Positions 1-10,117 of a stretch of DNA of 64,000 nucleotides are shown here, piece after piece; the stretch's first letter is position 1; each line of letters begins with the position of its first letter. The stretch is from Aliiglaciecola lipolytica (GTDB taxonomy: Bacteria > Pseudomonadota > Gammaproteobacteria > Enterobacterales > Alteromonadaceae). Below the pieces are notes generated by a model. It saw only the letters and a program-made list of their open reading frames with translations, was not told the origin of the DNA and did not search any database. Both the position numbers and the translations under genes were made by a program. The stretch covers positions 18,910-82,909 of the forward strand of contig NZ_JAHKPT010000033.1 of NCBI RefSeq assembly GCF_018860635.1, in the 5' to 3' direction.

Positions 1-1082
1 GTTCTGGGCACGGATTGTTGGCGTTCGAGCTGTTGTTGTATAGCCCATTGAATGTGTTCCGAAACCATTTCACTAGTATCTTTCAATTGTGCTTGTAGTG
101 CGTCCAAAATAGACTGGTCGAATTCTGCGTTACCCATAGCTACCGCTATATTTCTTTGCCATTTTTGGAAACCGATTCGACGGATGGCGGATCCTTCCGT
201 ATTAATAAGAAATTGCTTTTCATCCCACGAAAATAACGTAATTAAGTCAGCGCCTTTAATGACTTTTCTACCATAAAAATCTTTTTCTTGGGTCAGTTGG
301 GCGTATCGATTCCATGGGCAAATCAATTGACAGTCATCACAGCCATAAATGCGGTTTCCTATGGCTGTTCGGAAATGCTCAGGAATCACTCCATCATACT
401 CAATGGTTAAATAAGAAATGCAACGTCGTCCGTCAACAACATAAGGCTCTACAATGGCTTGCGTAGGACAGATAGTTAGACAGGCTGTGCAACTACCACA
501 ATTTTGCTCCACGGGTTGGTCGACGGGGAGCGGAATATTGACAAATAATTCACCTAGAAAAAACCAAGAGCCAGCTTCTTTATTGATCGTTAACGAATGC
601 TTACCGGTCCAGCCTATACCGGCTTTTTCTGCAACCGCATGTTCTAATACAGGCGCAGAGTCCACAAATGGACGAAATTCTAAATCAACAAATTGTTGTT
701 TGATTTGTTCACCGAGTTTTTTAAGTCGGTTACGCACCAGTTTATGGTAATCACGACCCACAGCATAACGACTTATGTAGGCGGTTTTAGAGCGTTTTAA
801 ATCTTTTGCAAAACTAGCGTCAGGGGGGAGATAGTCCATTCTTACACTAATCAATCGCAAAGTGCCTTCGAGCAACTTGGCTGGATCTGCGCGTTTTTCT
901 TGATTTCGCTCAAAAAACTGCATATCTCCGTTGAAGCCTTTGTCTAGCCAGCTTTCGAGGTGAGCCTGATGTTGAGATAAATCGGTATCGGTAATTCCCA
1001 CTTGCTGAAAACCTAGCGCTTTGCCCCACTCCTTGATATTTTTGGCTAACCTATCCAGAAAATCGGGAGATAATTGTGTCAC
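1..1082 (-). CDS. queG: Epoxyqueuosine reductase QueG (3' end cut by window edge)
   Basis: Reduces epoxyqueuosine to queuosine in the anticodon of GUN tRNAs, the last step of queuosine synthesis; a cytosolic cobalamin and iron-sulfur enzyme. Reading the minus strand gives two cysteine clusters of the ferredoxin type (CGSCTACLTICPTQAI and CDDCQLICPWN), and the catalytic-region segment FRPFVDSAPVLEHAVAEKAG. About 360 residues are visible, so only the extreme C-terminus is missing. The start is a GTG at 1082 with AAGGA five bases upstream. It overlaps the divergent GTG start of nnr by seven bases. Placement beside nnr is the usual gammaproteobacterial order. Confident family assignment. Confidence 0.95.
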   Translation of the reverse strand, partial: MTQLSPDFLDRLAKNIKEWGKALGFQQVGITDTDLSQHQAHLESWLDKGFNGDMQFFERNQEKRADPAKLLEGTLRLISVRMDYLPPDASFAKDLKRSKTAYISRYAVGRDYHKLVRNRLKKLGEQIKQQFVDLEFRPFVDSAPVLEHAVAEKAGIGWTGKHSLTINKEAGSWFFLGELFVNIPLPVDQPVEQNCGSCTACLTICPTQAIVEPYVVDGRRCISYLTIEYDGVIPEHFRTAIGNRIYGCDDCQLICPWNRYAQLTQEKDFYGRKVIKGADLITLFSWDEKQFLINTEGSAIRRIGFQKWQRNIAVAMGNAEFDQSILDALQAQLKDTSEMVSEHIQWAIQQQLERQQSVPR

Positions 1083-2587
1083 AGCGGTCCTTAAAAGCAG
1101 AATTGTCAGAACAAAGGTTATCACAAAATCTTTATACAGCGCAGTGTGTAAGAGAAGGCGAAGTGGAAGCGGCTAAACAGATGTCTATTCCTCTTTACGA
1201 CGTTATGCTGATCGCTGGCGAAAAGTTATTTCAATGGATTCAGAAACATTTCGATCATCAGACCAATATTTTAGTGGTGGTTGGAACGGGTAATAATGGC
1301 GGGGACGGCTATGTTGCTGCCAGTCTGCTATTGGATGATGGTTATAAGGTGTCGCTCGCATCTATCGATCCGGCTCGACAATTATCTGGCGATGCTGCTT
1401 TGGCGCAAAAAAGTTGGGTAGCCAGCGGTGGCGAAGTGGCTGATATTCGATTGTTAGATACCGAACATTTTGAGCTAATTGTAGACGGACTTTTAGGCAC
1501 TGGATTAAATGGACCTGTATCATCCGCCTATCAGTCTGTTATTCAGCGAATTAATCAATCGGCGGCTCATATTTTATGTATTGATATTCCATCGGGTCTT
1601 GATGCCAATACAGGCGCAACGCTAGGAGCCAGTATTAATGCAGATACCACCATTACATTTGTTGGTATAAAAACCGGATTGGTCACCGCTAACGGCAAAC
1701 AAAAATCGGCTAATTTAATATTTGAAGAATTGAACATTGGTGAAACCTTTGCGCATCTCACTGAGCCTAAAGCACGCTTAGTCGAATACGCTGACTTTGC
1801 TCCTTTACCTTCACGTGCTTTATATAGCCACAAAGGAAATAATGGTAAATTGCTGTGTATCGGCGGTAATAATGGGATGGCTGGAGCGATTCGTCTTACC
1901 GCTGAGGCAGCTATGCGCACGGGGGCCGGGCTGGTAAAGGTTTACTGTCATCCCAGTTCAGCGTCATCGATTGTGCAGGGTAGGGCAGAAATAATGGCTA
2001 GCAGTGAAAATTTGTTGCAGCTATTAGATTGGGCAGATTGTATCGTATTTGGTCCTGGTTTAGGTCAAACTTCTTGGAGCCAAGAAACCTTTAATCAATT
2101 ATTGAGTTATCTGGTTGATCAAGATAAACCACTAGTAATTGACGCCGATGGCTTAAATTTATTAAGTCAGCAATTGCACGCGTTGAATTTATCTTATTTG
2201 ATAATGTCTCCTCATAGTGCCGAAGCGGCAAGGTTGCTAAATATAAGCATCGAAAGTGTGGAAAATGATCGCTATCAAGCGGCATCAAAATTGGTCGAAA
2301 CCTATGGCGGAAATTGTATTCTAAAAGGTGCTGGCAGTATTGTTCATGGACCCTTAGGCACATATGTATGTGCAAATGGCAATCCAGGTATGTCGACAGC
2401 AGGAATGGGGGATGTTCTTTCAGGTGTTCTGGGATCTCTAGCAGCGCAAGGGATGACAGCAACTGATGCGAGCTTATACGGCACCTGCATTCATTCCGCG
2501 GCCGCCGATTTAGTGGCGGACAACTTTGGTCAACGTGGTATGATTGCCAGTGATTTATTTGATTATTTAAGACAACTAGTTAATTGA
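1076..2587 (+). CDS. nnr: Bifunctional NAD(P)HX epimerase/dehydratase
   Basis: Repairs hydrated NADH and NADPH: the N-terminal YjeF_N half epimerises NAD(P)HX and the C-terminal carbohydrate-kinase-like half dehydrates S-NAD(P)HX using ADP. Seen: GTGNNGGDGYVAA near residue 67 in the epimerase domain, and in the C-terminal half SHKGNNGK, GPGLGQ, DADGLNLL and GNPGMSTAGMGDVLSG, the nucleotide-binding signature. The length of 503 residues is typical. The start is a GTG at 1076 preceded by GGGAGA five bases upstream. It leads the nnr-tsaE-amiB-mutL-miaA-hfq-hflXKC series, with gaps of a few bases or overlaps, so co-transcription is likely. Confidence 0.96.
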   Translation: MSQRSLKAELSEQRLSQNLYTAQCVREGEVEAAKQMSIPLYDVMLIAGEKLFQWIQKHFDHQTNILVVVGTGNNGGDGYVAASLLLDDGYKVSLASIDPARQLSGDAALAQKSWVASGGEVADIRLLDTEHFELIVDGLLGTGLNGPVSSAYQSVIQRINQSAAHILCIDIPSGLDANTGATLGASINADTTITFVGIKTGLVTANGKQKSANLIFEELNIGETFAHLTEPKARLVEYADFAPLPSRALYSHKGNNGKLLCIGGNNGMAGAIRLTAEAAMRTGAGLVKVYCHPSSASSIVQGRAEIMASSENLLQLLDWADCIVFGPGLGQTSWSQETFNQLLSYLVDQDKPLVIDADGLNLLSQQLHALNLSYLIMSPHSAEAARLLNISIESVENDRYQAASKLVETYGGNCILKGAGSIVHGPLGTYVCANGNPGMSTAGMGDVLSGVLGSLAAQGMTATDASLYGTCIHSAAADLVADNFGQRGMIASDLFDYLRQLVN

Positions 2588-2589
2588 AA

Positions 2590-3048
2590 ATGAAATATAC
2601 GCAGTTTTTGCCAGATGAGGCAGCTACACTCAATATTGCTAAACGAATTTCCCAACTGACCACCCAGCATTTAGTTATTTATTTGTCTGGTGATCTTGGT
2701 GCAGGTAAAACCTCGTTTAGTCGAGGCTTTTTGCATGGTTTGGGGCATGTCGGGAACGTTAAAAGTCCCACCTATACTATCGTCGAGCCTTATGAAGTGC
2801 CACCTTGGAGAGTTTTTCACTTTGATTTATATCGCTTAGCAGATCCTGAAGAGCTCGAATATATGGGAATTCGCGATTATTTTGCAGAAGACTGCATTTG
2901 CCTAATTGAGTGGCCCGATAAAGGCGCTGGTCTATTGGCAACAGCTGATTTAGAGATTAGTATAGAATTCGAAGCTGGTGGAAGGCGCATCCATCTAGCC
3001 TCCCATTCTGATGTCGGGCAAAAAATTGTAGAGATATTACAAAAATAA
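2590..3048 (+). CDS. tsaE: tRNA threonylcarbamoyladenosine synthesis ATPase TsaE
   Basis: ATPase partner of TsaB/TsaD in forming t6A37 on ANN-decoding tRNAs; cytosolic. Seen: Walker A GDLGAGKTSFSRG at about residue 36, the conserved SPTYTIVEPYE segment, FHFDLYRLADPEELEYMG, and the Walker-B-like LIEWPDKG. The length of 152 residues is normal. I chose ATG 2590, two bases after the nnr stop; an in-frame TTG at 2584 overlaps that stop and is a weaker start. No strong ribosome-binding site is visible, which suggests translational coupling to nnr. Confidence 0.95.
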   Translation: MKYTQFLPDEAATLNIAKRISQLTTQHLVIYLSGDLGAGKTSFSRGFLHGLGHVGNVKSPTYTIVEPYEVPPWRVFHFDLYRLADPEELEYMGIRDYFAEDCICLIEWPDKGAGLLATADLEISIEFEAGGRRIHLASHSDVGQKIVEILQK

Positions 3049-3050
3049 TA

Positions 3051-4391
3051 ATGATGAATACTGTATCTAGACTGATAGCTCAAATATTGAGCGGCACTTT
3101 GATGCTGCTTATCAGTCATTTCTGTATTGCACAAAATGCAATTGAAGCGTTGCGCCTGTGGCCTTCTCCGGATAATACTCGGGTGGTTTTAGATCTCACC
3201 GAGCAACCTGAATACTCCTATTTCACCCTTTCAAACCCTGAGCGGTTAGTTATCGATTTGGCGAATACTAAGGGCGATATTGATCTTGCTAGTTTTGCTA
3301 AATCATCCGATTTAGTTAAAAAAATAAGGTACAGCTCTGCCAAAGATGCTTCGTCAGTGCGGGTTGTACTCGAACTAAATCGAAAATTGAATACCGAAAT
3401 CTTTGCGTTACCGCCTACTGCGCCATATAAAAATCGTTTAGTGATAGATTTAAGTGACCACTCGAACAGCACCCAGCAGGTGGTAATGAGTTCAGAAAGC
3501 TCGACTCGAGATCGAGATATTATCATTGCTATTGATGCTGGACACGGTGGAGAGGATCCCGGTTCAATTGGCAGAGCGGGTACCTATGAAAAAAATATCA
3601 CACTGAGCGTAAGCAAAAGATTGGCAGATCTGATTAACGCCGAGCCAGGGTTAAGAGCTGTAATGACACGCACTGGAGATTATTATATTTCGCCTAATGC
3701 ACGCCCAGATATTGCCCGCAAAAACAAAGCTGATTTATTTATCTCAGTTCATGCTGATGCGTTTACCACTCCCCAGCCAAAAGGTGCTTCAGTTTGGGTT
3801 TTATCTATGGGCAGAGCGAATTCTGTTTTAGGTCGATGGATGGAACGCACTGAACGTCACTCTGAATTGTTAGGTGGCGCTGCCGAGGTGATTCAAGATA
3901 CGGCAAGTGAACGTTATTTAGCTCAAGCGTTGTTAGATATGTCGATGGACCACTCGTTAACTACCAGCTACGACATCAGTAAAATGGTTATATCTGAATT
4001 GAAACAAGTGACCAGCTTGCACAAAAAAATGCCACAAGCAGCCAGCTTAGCGGTACTAACCTCTCCGGATATTCCTTCGATACTTGTGGAAGTGGGCTTC
4101 ATTTCTAATCCAACTGAAGAAAAAAACCTTAATTGGAATCAACATCGCCAAAAATTAGCAAGTTCGGTATTTTCTGCAATCAAACAGCATTTTAGAAAAC
4201 TCCCGCCAGATGGTACGCTATGGGCGAATAACGCACGTTCTGAAAAACGCACTCACAGAGTCAGAAGTGGTGAGTCATTATCATTATTGGCACAACGCTA
4301 TAAAGTGCGAATTAGCGCCATAAAAGAAGCAAATAATATGCGTAATGATACGGTGAGGATTGGTCAAGTACTGACAATTCCAAGCACCTAA
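3051..4391 (+). CDS. amiB: N-acetylmuramoyl-L-alanine amidase AmiB
   Basis: Periplasmic zinc amidase that splits septal peptidoglycan at division. Domains in order: signal peptide (residues 1-27, ending CIAQ), AMIN domain (about 33-125, septum targeting), Amidase_3 domain (about 158-375) with the zinc-site motifs AIDAGHGGEDPG, ISVHADAF and the catalytic-glutamate segment ILVEVGFISN, then one LysM domain (about 399-445, HRVRSGESLSLLAQRY). A single C-terminal LysM is the usual arrangement for AmiB of this group. It starts two bases after tsaE with tandem ATGs (3051 and 3054). In E. coli AmiB is activated by EnvC; the activator is not in this window. Confidence 0.95.
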   Translation: MMNTVSRLIAQILSGTLMLLISHFCIAQNAIEALRLWPSPDNTRVVLDLTEQPEYSYFTLSNPERLVIDLANTKGDIDLASFAKSSDLVKKIRYSSAKDASSVRVVLELNRKLNTEIFALPPTAPYKNRLVIDLSDHSNSTQQVVMSSESSTRDRDIIIAIDAGHGGEDPGSIGRAGTYEKNITLSVSKRLADLINAEPGLRAVMTRTGDYYISPNARPDIARKNKADLFISVHADAFTTPQPKGASVWVLSMGRANSVLGRWMERTERHSELLGGAAEVIQDTASERYLAQALLDMSMDHSLTTSYDISKMVISELKQVTSLHKKMPQAASLAVLTSPDIPSILVEVGFISNPTEEKNLNWNQHRQKLASSVFSAIKQHFRKLPPDGTLWANNARSEKRTHRVRSGESLSLLAQRYKVRISAIKEANNMRNDTVRIGQVLTIPST

Positions 4392-4433
4392 ACAATAAGT
4401 TATTCCCGCCCAAAAAATTAATAAAGGTTTCCT

Positions 4434-6299
4434 GTGTCAATTCAAATTCTATCCCCACAACTTGCCAACCAAATTGCCGCTGGTGAAGTAGTTGAACGGC
4501 CCGCTTCTGTGGTCAAAGAATTGGTTGAAAACTGCTTGGATGCAGGTGCCAGCAGCATTGAAATTGAGATAGATAAAGGTGGACATAAACGTATTTCTAT
4601 TCGCGATAATGGTAAAGGCATCCCGCAGCAAGAGTTAGAATTGGCGCTGAGTAGACATGCAACCAGCAAAATATCCAAACTCGACGATTTAGAAAATATT
4701 TGTAGTCTTGGCTTTCGCGGAGAAGCGTTAGCCAGTATTAGTTCTGTGTCACGATTAACCTTAACTTCAAAACCACAAGAACAACATCAAGCATGGCAAG
4801 CTTGCGCAGAGGGAAGGGACATGCAAGTGACACTTCAGCCTGCTGCACACCCCAAAGGTACCAGCATTGAAGTACTTGATTTGTTTTTCAACACGCCAGC
4901 TAGACGTAAATTTTTGCGCGCTGAAAAAACCGAGTTTAACCATATTGATGAAGTGATAAGGCGAATTGCCTTGAGTCGATTTGATGTGGCGTTGAACCTT
5001 AAACACAATGGCAAGACGGTTAGAAAATATCCAGCGATTAAGGATGACGGGTCGCATATCAAACGGATTGCTGCGGTTTGCGGTAGTGATTTTGCGGATA
5101 ACTCTCTTGCTATAGACAGTGAGTATGAGGGGATAAGGCTTAACGGCTGGTTAAGCGCCGCTGGCGCGAGTCGTATGCAAAGTGATCTGCAATATGTTTA
5201 CGTTAATGGTCGCGTGATGAAAGATAAACTAATTAATCATGCAATTAGGCAAGCATATGAAGGTTTGATTGAGCCTAACACTCACCCAGCATTCGTGCTG
5301 TTTCTGTCTTTGGATCCTATGCAAGTTGATGTCAATGTTCACCCAGCTAAACATGAAGTGAGATTTCATCAATCCCGACTTGTCCATGACGTTATATTTC
5401 GCTCTGTTTCAAAAGCGCTGACTGAATCGTTCGCTGATCATACGGAGCATGCTGAGAGCGGCGGACAAGTCACACCAACGACATTGCAAGAAGTTGCTCC
5501 TAGCCACCAGTATATCCGTCCGTTGAGCAGGGTAATTGATAAGCCAAGCCAGAGTGAACAGCCGTTGCGATCAACCACTGAAATTCATGAGCAGGTCACT
5601 AATCAGCAACCTAAAACATTCAGGTACAGTGCTCCGGCTCATTCAAAGTCAGGGGCCAAGCATTACAAAAATTTAATGACTCCGCATTCCCCTGAACACT
5701 CTCAAAGCAACCTGTTGAGTTTTATGCAGATTGCTGATAATCGTTTATTGATCGAATGTGCAGGGGCGTATTATCTGTGTAAGGCAGAAGAATTAGCTGC
5801 TAAAAAATTACACGATGATGGGCAGTTTAATCAACCAGTGATGCAACCTCTTTTAATGCCCATTTCGCTGGCGTTGAACCAGATAAAGCTGACGATAGAG
5901 CCATCATTAATTCAAAGCATTAAAAGCTTAGGTATTGAGCTTTCTATTGTTAATCAACGTATACTTTTGAAGCAAGTCCCTTCCGGAACCCGAGCTTTGG
6001 ATTGGGCCAGTGTGCTGCTGAGTTTGTTTGATAGATTGGAGCTAGCGCTCAATCAAAGTACCAAGGAAAATGCGACTCTGCCTATTCGTAAATTTGACCA
6101 AGACAGTGACAAACAACTATTACTTGAAAGTTTTTACACTGTGTTAGCAGAGCACCAAATCAAAGGGTCAGCAGCACAACATACTAATATGAACTTTCTG
6201 TGTGAATGGTTAACTAAACAACTCAATGCTGAAGAAATACTTAAATCTTGCGCTAAATTAATCCCATTAAAAAATTGGTTATCACAATTTGATGAATAA
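4434..6299 (+). CDS. mutL: DNA mismatch repair protein MutL
   Basis: Couples mismatch recognition by MutS to strand incision. The N-terminal GHKL ATPase motifs are clear: [40 protein letters not shown] and [11 protein letters not shown]. Residues about 330-430 are a low-complexity, Ser/Gln/His-rich linker, followed by the MutL C-terminal dimerisation domain. The metal-binding endonuclease motif DQHA(X)2E(X)4E is not visible in the C-terminal part, consistent with the MutH-dependent MutL of gammaproteobacteria. The start is GTG 4434 with AAAGG upstream. The stop overlaps the start of miaA by eight bases, so the two are likely coupled. Confidence 0.96.
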   Translation: MSIQILSPQLANQIAAGEVVERPASVVKELVENCLDAGASSIEIEIDKGGHKRISIRDNGKGIPQQELELALSRHATSKISKLDDLENICSLGFRGEALASISSVSRLTLTSKPQEQHQAWQACAEGRDMQVTLQPAAHPKGTSIEVLDLFFNTPARRKFLRAEKTEFNHIDEVIRRIALSRFDVALNLKHNGKTVRKYPAIKDDGSHIKRIAAVCGSDFADNSLAIDSEYEGIRLNGWLSAAGASRMQSDLQYVYVNGRVMKDKLINHAIRQAYEGLIEPNTHPAFVLFLSLDPMQVDVNVHPAKHEVRFHQSRLVHDVIFRSVSKALTESFADHTEHAESGGQVTPTTLQEVAPSHQYIRPLSRVIDKPSQSEQPLRSTTEIHEQVTNQQPKTFRYSAPAHSKSGAKHYKNLMTPHSPEHSQSNLLSFMQIADNRLLIECAGAYYLCKAEELAAKKLHDDGQFNQPVMQPLLMPISLALNQIKLTIEPSLIQSIKSLGIELSIVNQRILLKQVPSGTRALDWASVLLSLFDRLELALNQSTKENATLPIRKFDQDSDKQLLLESFYTVLAEHQIKGSAAQHTNMNFLCEWLTKQLNAEEILKSCAKLIPLKNWLSQFDE

Positions 6300-7236
6300 A
6301 AAACAAACCGAAAACTTACCGCCAGCGATTTTTTTAATGGGGCCAACAGCCTCTGGTAAGACTGATTTGGCATTAGAAATAAGCAAAAGGCTCCCCTGTG
6401 AAATCATTAGTGTAGATTCGGCGCTAATCTATCGTGGTATGGACATAGGCACGGCCAAACCAACTCCCGAAGAACTATCTCAAGTTCCCCATCGACTCAT
6501 TGATATTCTCGACCCTGCAGAATCTTATTCGGTTGCGAATTTCAGGAACGATGCGTTAAATGCGATGAAAGCGGTAACTGAAAATGGAAAGATTCCTTTA
6601 CTGGTTGGTGGAACTATGATGTATTTCAAGAGCTTAGTTGATGGTTTATCAACATTGCCAGCTGCCAATGAAGAAGTTCGTGCGCAATTAACCCAAGACG
6701 CACAAAACCAAGGCTGGGACGCATTGCATAACCGATTAGAACAAATCGACCCAATTTCAGCTAAACGTATACATCCAAATGATCCTCAGCGTTTGTTAAG
6801 GGCTTTAGAAGTATTTGTATTGAGCGGAAAGACGATGACGGAGTTAACTGCGGCAAAGTCCAGTAGTCTCCCATATTCGGTAAAAGAATTTGCCATCATG
6901 CCCAGTGATCGGGGTATACTCCATGAGCGTATAGAAAAACGATTTAATGATATGCTTGATAAAGGCTTTCAACAAGAAGTCGAAGATCTTAAGCGTCGCG
7001 GAGATTTACATCTAGATTTGCCTTCCATGCGGTGTGTGGGTTACCGTCAAATGTGGCAGTATCTCGATGGTGACTATAATCACGAGGAAATGGTATTTAA
7101 AGGTGTGGCGGCAACGCGTCAATTGGCAAAAAGACAAATAACCTGGCTAAGAAGCTGGAAAAATATAACTTTTTTAGATGGTATTGAAAAAGACAATTTG
7201 ACTACCATATTGAATGTCAGCAATACTGTACCCTAA
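6292..7236 (+). CDS. miaA: tRNA dimethylallyltransferase MiaA
   Basis: Transfers a dimethylallyl group to A37 of UNN-reading tRNAs, the first step to ms2i6A. Seen: P-loop [12 protein letters not shown] at about residue 18, [59 protein letters not shown] and the C-terminal [13 protein letters not shown]. The length of 314 residues is standard. ATG 6292 is preferred; an in-frame TTG lies three bases upstream. It overlaps the end of mutL and is followed by hfq after 86 bases that contain a possible separate hfq promoter. Confidence 0.96.
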   Translation: MNKKQTENLPPAIFLMGPTASGKTDLALEISKRLPCEIISVDSALIYRGMDIGTAKPTPEELSQVPHRLIDILDPAESYSVANFRNDALNAMKAVTENGKIPLLVGGTMMYFKSLVDGLSTLPAANEEVRAQLTQDAQNQGWDALHNRLEQIDPISAKRIHPNDPQRLLRALEVFVLSGKTMTELTAAKSSSLPYSVKEFAIMPSDRGILHERIEKRFNDMLDKGFQQEVEDLKRRGDLHLDLPSMRCVGYRQMWQYLDGDYNHEEMVFKGVAATRQLAKRQITWLRSWKNITFLDGIEKDNLTTILNVSNTVP

Positions 7237-7266
7237 TAGGCAGCTATACAGCCCCATGTTTTACTG

Positions 7267-7272
7267 TATAAT
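7267..7272 (+). promoter_or_regulatory. Possible hfq promoter (-10 box)
   Basis: A perfect TATAAT hexamer lies about 50 bases before hfq in the short miaA-hfq gap. The hexamer 17 bases upstream (CTATAC) is a poor -35, so this is only a candidate. In E. coli hfq has its own promoters inside this operon, which makes the position plausible. Confidence 0.3.
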
Positions 7273-7322
7273 TTGTATATCAGGTGAAAATCATAATAAA
7301 AAGAAAAGGATAAGGAATAGTG

Positions 7323-7571
7323 ATGGCAAAGGGGCAATCTTTACAAGACCCGTTTTTGAATGCGTTAAGAAAGGAGCGTATTCCTGTCTCAATTTATTTA
7401 GTCAATGGAATCAAGTTACAAGGTCAAGTGGAATCGTTTGACCAGTTCGTGATTCTGTTAAAAAACACTGTTAGTCAGATGGTATACAAGCATGCCATTT
7501 CAACTGTTGTGCCTTCTCGGGCCATTAATATGTCAACCGGCGCACAACCTGACTCTGATAACGGTGAATAA
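7323..7571 (+). CDS. hfq: RNA chaperone Hfq
   Basis: Hexameric Sm-like RNA chaperone that pairs small RNAs with mRNAs. Seen: the near-invariant N-terminus [19 protein letters not shown], the Sm1 motif around [20 protein letters not shown], and the Sm2 motif [12 protein letters not shown]. At 82 residues it has a short acidic C-terminal tail, shorter than the 102-residue E. coli protein. The start at ATG 7323 follows AAGGATAAGGA; an in-frame GTG lies directly before it. Its position between miaA and hflX is conserved. Confidence 0.98.
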   Translation: MAKGQSLQDPFLNALRKERIPVSIYLVNGIKLQGQVESFDQFVILLKNTVSQMVYKHAISTVVPSRAINMSTGAQPDSDNGE

Positions 7572-7590
7572 AACCTTATAGGAGAAAAGC

Positions 7591-8880
7591 TTGTTTGACC
7601 GTTACGAAGCAGGCGAGCAGGCTGTTTTAGTTCATATTGATTTTTCTGATGATTCTAGCAAAGAAGATCTGCAAGAGTTACAAATGCTAGTGTCATCTGC
7701 CGGTGTTAATGCAGTTGAAGTGATAACCGCTTCACGGCAAGCACCTCATCCCAAATACTTTACGGGTAGTGGCAAAGCTGAAGAGATTGCTAATGCTGTG
7801 CGTACCAATAACGCAGATGTCGTTATTTTTAATCACCCTCTATCGCCTTCTCAAGAAAGAAATTTGGAAGCATTGTGCAAATGTCGCGTGTTAGATCGTA
7901 CCGGTCTGATTTTAGACATTTTTGCGCAACGAGCCCGTACTCACGAAGGTAAATTACAAGTAGAGTTAGCGCAACTTCGGCATATTTCAACTCGATTAAT
8001 TCGAGGTTGGACTCACTTGGAACGTCAAAAAGGTGGAATTGGCCTACGCGGTCCCGGTGAAACTCAGCTGGAAACCGATAGACGACTTTTGCGAGTCAGA
8101 ATTAAGAGTATTCAACGTCGCTTAGCCAAAGTACAAAAACAACGTGAACAAGGCCGCAGAGCTCGTAAACGCGCGGAAATGCCAACGCTCTCGCTGGTGG
8201 GATATACGAATGCGGGTAAATCGACTTTGTTTAATACTATTACTGATGCGGGAGTCTATGCGGCAGATCAATTGTTCGCCACACTAGATCCAACCTTGCG
8301 AAAAATTCAGTTACAAGATGTTGGTAACGCTATATTGGCTGATACAGTTGGATTTATCCGGCACTTACCACATGATTTAGTGGCGGCATTTAAAGCCACT
8401 TTACAGGAAACTCAAGAAGCAGACCTGTTATTGCACGTTGTGGATTATTCGGATGACCAATATCTAGACAATATTGATCAGGTGAATGATGTTTTGGAAG
8501 AAATTGATGCATCTGAAATTCAACAGCTAATGATTTGCAACAAAATTGACAGAATGGAAGGGGTTGAACCCCATATAGACCGCAATGATGAAGGAATTCC
8601 CATTCGAGTCTGGATTTCTGCTCAACAAGATCAGGGCATTGATTTATTATTTAATGCCCTCACTGAATGTTTATCGCAAAGCATAGTGCAATTTACATTA
8701 CGCATTCCGCCTAAAGAAGGTAAACTTCGAGGCGCATTATTTGGAATGAACTGTATCGCTGCAGAATCGTATGCAGAGGACGGCGATTGGCTGGTGGATG
8801 TCAGAATGCCAACCAGTGATTGGAACCGATTGGAAAAAAGATCAGAGATAGACTTATCCAGTTTGGTAGTAAAGCATTAG
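7591..8880 (+). CDS. hflX: Ribosome-associated GTPase HflX
   Basis: GTPase that splits stalled 70S ribosomes, notably during stress. Seen: the N-terminal HflX domain with PKYFTGSGKAEEI, the RTHEGKLQVELAQLRHISTRL linker, GGIGLRGPGETQLETDRR, then the G domain with GYTNAGKSTLFN (G1), DTVGFIRHLPHDLVAAFKAT (G3) and NKID (G4). The length is 429 residues. The start is TTG 7591 with AGGAGA eight bases upstream and no better alternative. It follows hfq after 19 bases. Confidence 0.96.
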   Translation: MFDRYEAGEQAVLVHIDFSDDSSKEDLQELQMLVSSAGVNAVEVITASRQAPHPKYFTGSGKAEEIANAVRTNNADVVIFNHPLSPSQERNLEALCKCRVLDRTGLILDIFAQRARTHEGKLQVELAQLRHISTRLIRGWTHLERQKGGIGLRGPGETQLETDRRLLRVRIKSIQRRLAKVQKQREQGRRARKRAEMPTLSLVGYTNAGKSTLFNTITDAGVYAADQLFATLDPTLRKIQLQDVGNAILADTVGFIRHLPHDLVAAFKATLQETQEADLLLHVVDYSDDQYLDNIDQVNDVLEEIDASEIQQLMICNKIDRMEGVEPHIDRNDEGIPIRVWISAQQDQGIDLLFNALTECLSQSIVQFTLRIPPKEGKLRGALFGMNCIAAESYAEDGDWLVDVRMPTSDWNRLEKRSEIDLSSLVVKH

Positions 8881-8957
8881 TATATGCAAATTAAGTTAAC
8901 TTCTGATGGTAGTATCGGGGTTGCGTAGATTTAGACTTAACCTAACGGAGAGTGATG

Positions 8958-10115
8958 ATGGCTTGGAATGAGCCCGGTGGAAAGAATAACGACCCTTGGA
9001 AAAATAAGGGGGGACGTGATCAAGGCCCGCCTGATTTGGATGATATATTCAAAAATTTGTTTGGTAAATTCAGCAAAGGTGGCGGCGGTGACGGCTCATC
9101 TGGCGGTAAAAGCTTAGGTGGAGTTGGCTTAACTGTGATCGCAGTTTTGCTAGTTGTCGTTTGGTTTATTAGCGGTTTCTACACTATTCGTGAAGCAGAA
9201 CGTGGTGTGGTATTACGTTTTGGTGAGTTCAGTCAATTCGTAGAGCCTGGTTTACGTTGGAAACCAACATTCGTAGATGAAGTCATTCCAATTGACGTGC
9301 AATCTATTAAGTCGATGTCTTCAGAGGGCAGCATGCTCACAGAAGATGAAAACGTGGTTAGCGTTGAAATGGAAGTTCAATATCGAATCGTAGAGCCTTT
9401 CAAATATAGCTTTGCGGTAACTAACCCAGAACAAAGCCTTAGTCAGGCGTTAAATAGTGCCATTCGTTACGTGGTCGGACATTCAAAAATGGACGATGTG
9501 TTAACCCGCGGTCGTGAATCAGCCCGTCAACAAGTTTGGCAAGAGTTAGAAGGCATTATTAATCCTTATGATATGGGTATTTCAATTGTCGACATTAACT
9601 TTAAAGATGCTCGTCCACCAGATGCGGTGAGAGCGGCTTTTGATGATGCTATTGCTGCACAAGAAGATGAACAGCGTTTCATCCGCGAAGCAGAAGCTTA
9701 TTCTCGTGAAATCGAGCCTCGCGCTCGTGGTCAAGTGAATAGAATGGCAGAAGAAGCACAGGCTTATAAAGAGCGTGTTACTTTAGAAGCGCGCGGTGAA
9801 ATCGCACGTTTTGAAGAGTTATTACCTCAATACAATGCGGCACCTGAAGTTACCCGTCAGCGTATCTATCTTGAAACTATGGAACAGGTGTATCAAAACA
9901 CTACTAAGATCATGATAGATAATGAGGGAAGTGGCAATATGATGTATTTGCCTTTAGATAAAATTCTAGAGAGCCAAAATAGTCAAGCACCTAAAGAGAA
10001 CTCTCGCAGTACGCTTGAAGGACTACAACAAAATAGTATTTCCTCTTCGCAAAGTAGTAATTCCACTCCGAGCACTACGTTACGTAGTGATCGAACTAGA
10101 ACAGGGAGAAATTGA
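8958..10115 (+). CDS. hflK: Membrane protease modulator HflK (SPFH)
   Basis: Forms the HflKC ring that encloses and modulates FtsH in the inner membrane. Seen: N-terminus MAWNEPGGKNNDPW with the conserved KGGRDQGPPDLDDIF, a glycine-rich stretch, a single transmembrane helix around residues 55-75, then an SPFH/band-7 domain (EAERGVVLRFGEF, EPGLRWKPTF, DENVVSVEMEVQYRI). The C-terminal 45 residues are Ser/Thr/Gln-rich and likely disordered. ATG 8958 matches the family N-terminus; ATG 8955 and GTG 8952 are in frame just upstream after GGAG. The stop is two bases before hflC. Confidence 0.96.
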   Translation: MAWNEPGGKNNDPWKNKGGRDQGPPDLDDIFKNLFGKFSKGGGGDGSSGGKSLGGVGLTVIAVLLVVVWFISGFYTIREAERGVVLRFGEFSQFVEPGLRWKPTFVDEVIPIDVQSIKSMSSEGSMLTEDENVVSVEMEVQYRIVEPFKYSFAVTNPEQSLSQALNSAIRYVVGHSKMDDVLTRGRESARQQVWQELEGIINPYDMGISIVDINFKDARPPDAVRAAFDDAIAAQEDEQRFIREAEAYSREIEPRARGQVNRMAEEAQAYKERVTLEARGEIARFEELLPQYNAAPEVTRQRIYLETMEQVYQNTTKIMIDNEGSGNMMYLPLDKILESQNSQAPKENSRSTLEGLQQNSISSSQSSNSTPSTTLRSDRTRTGRN

Positions 10116-10117
10116 TA

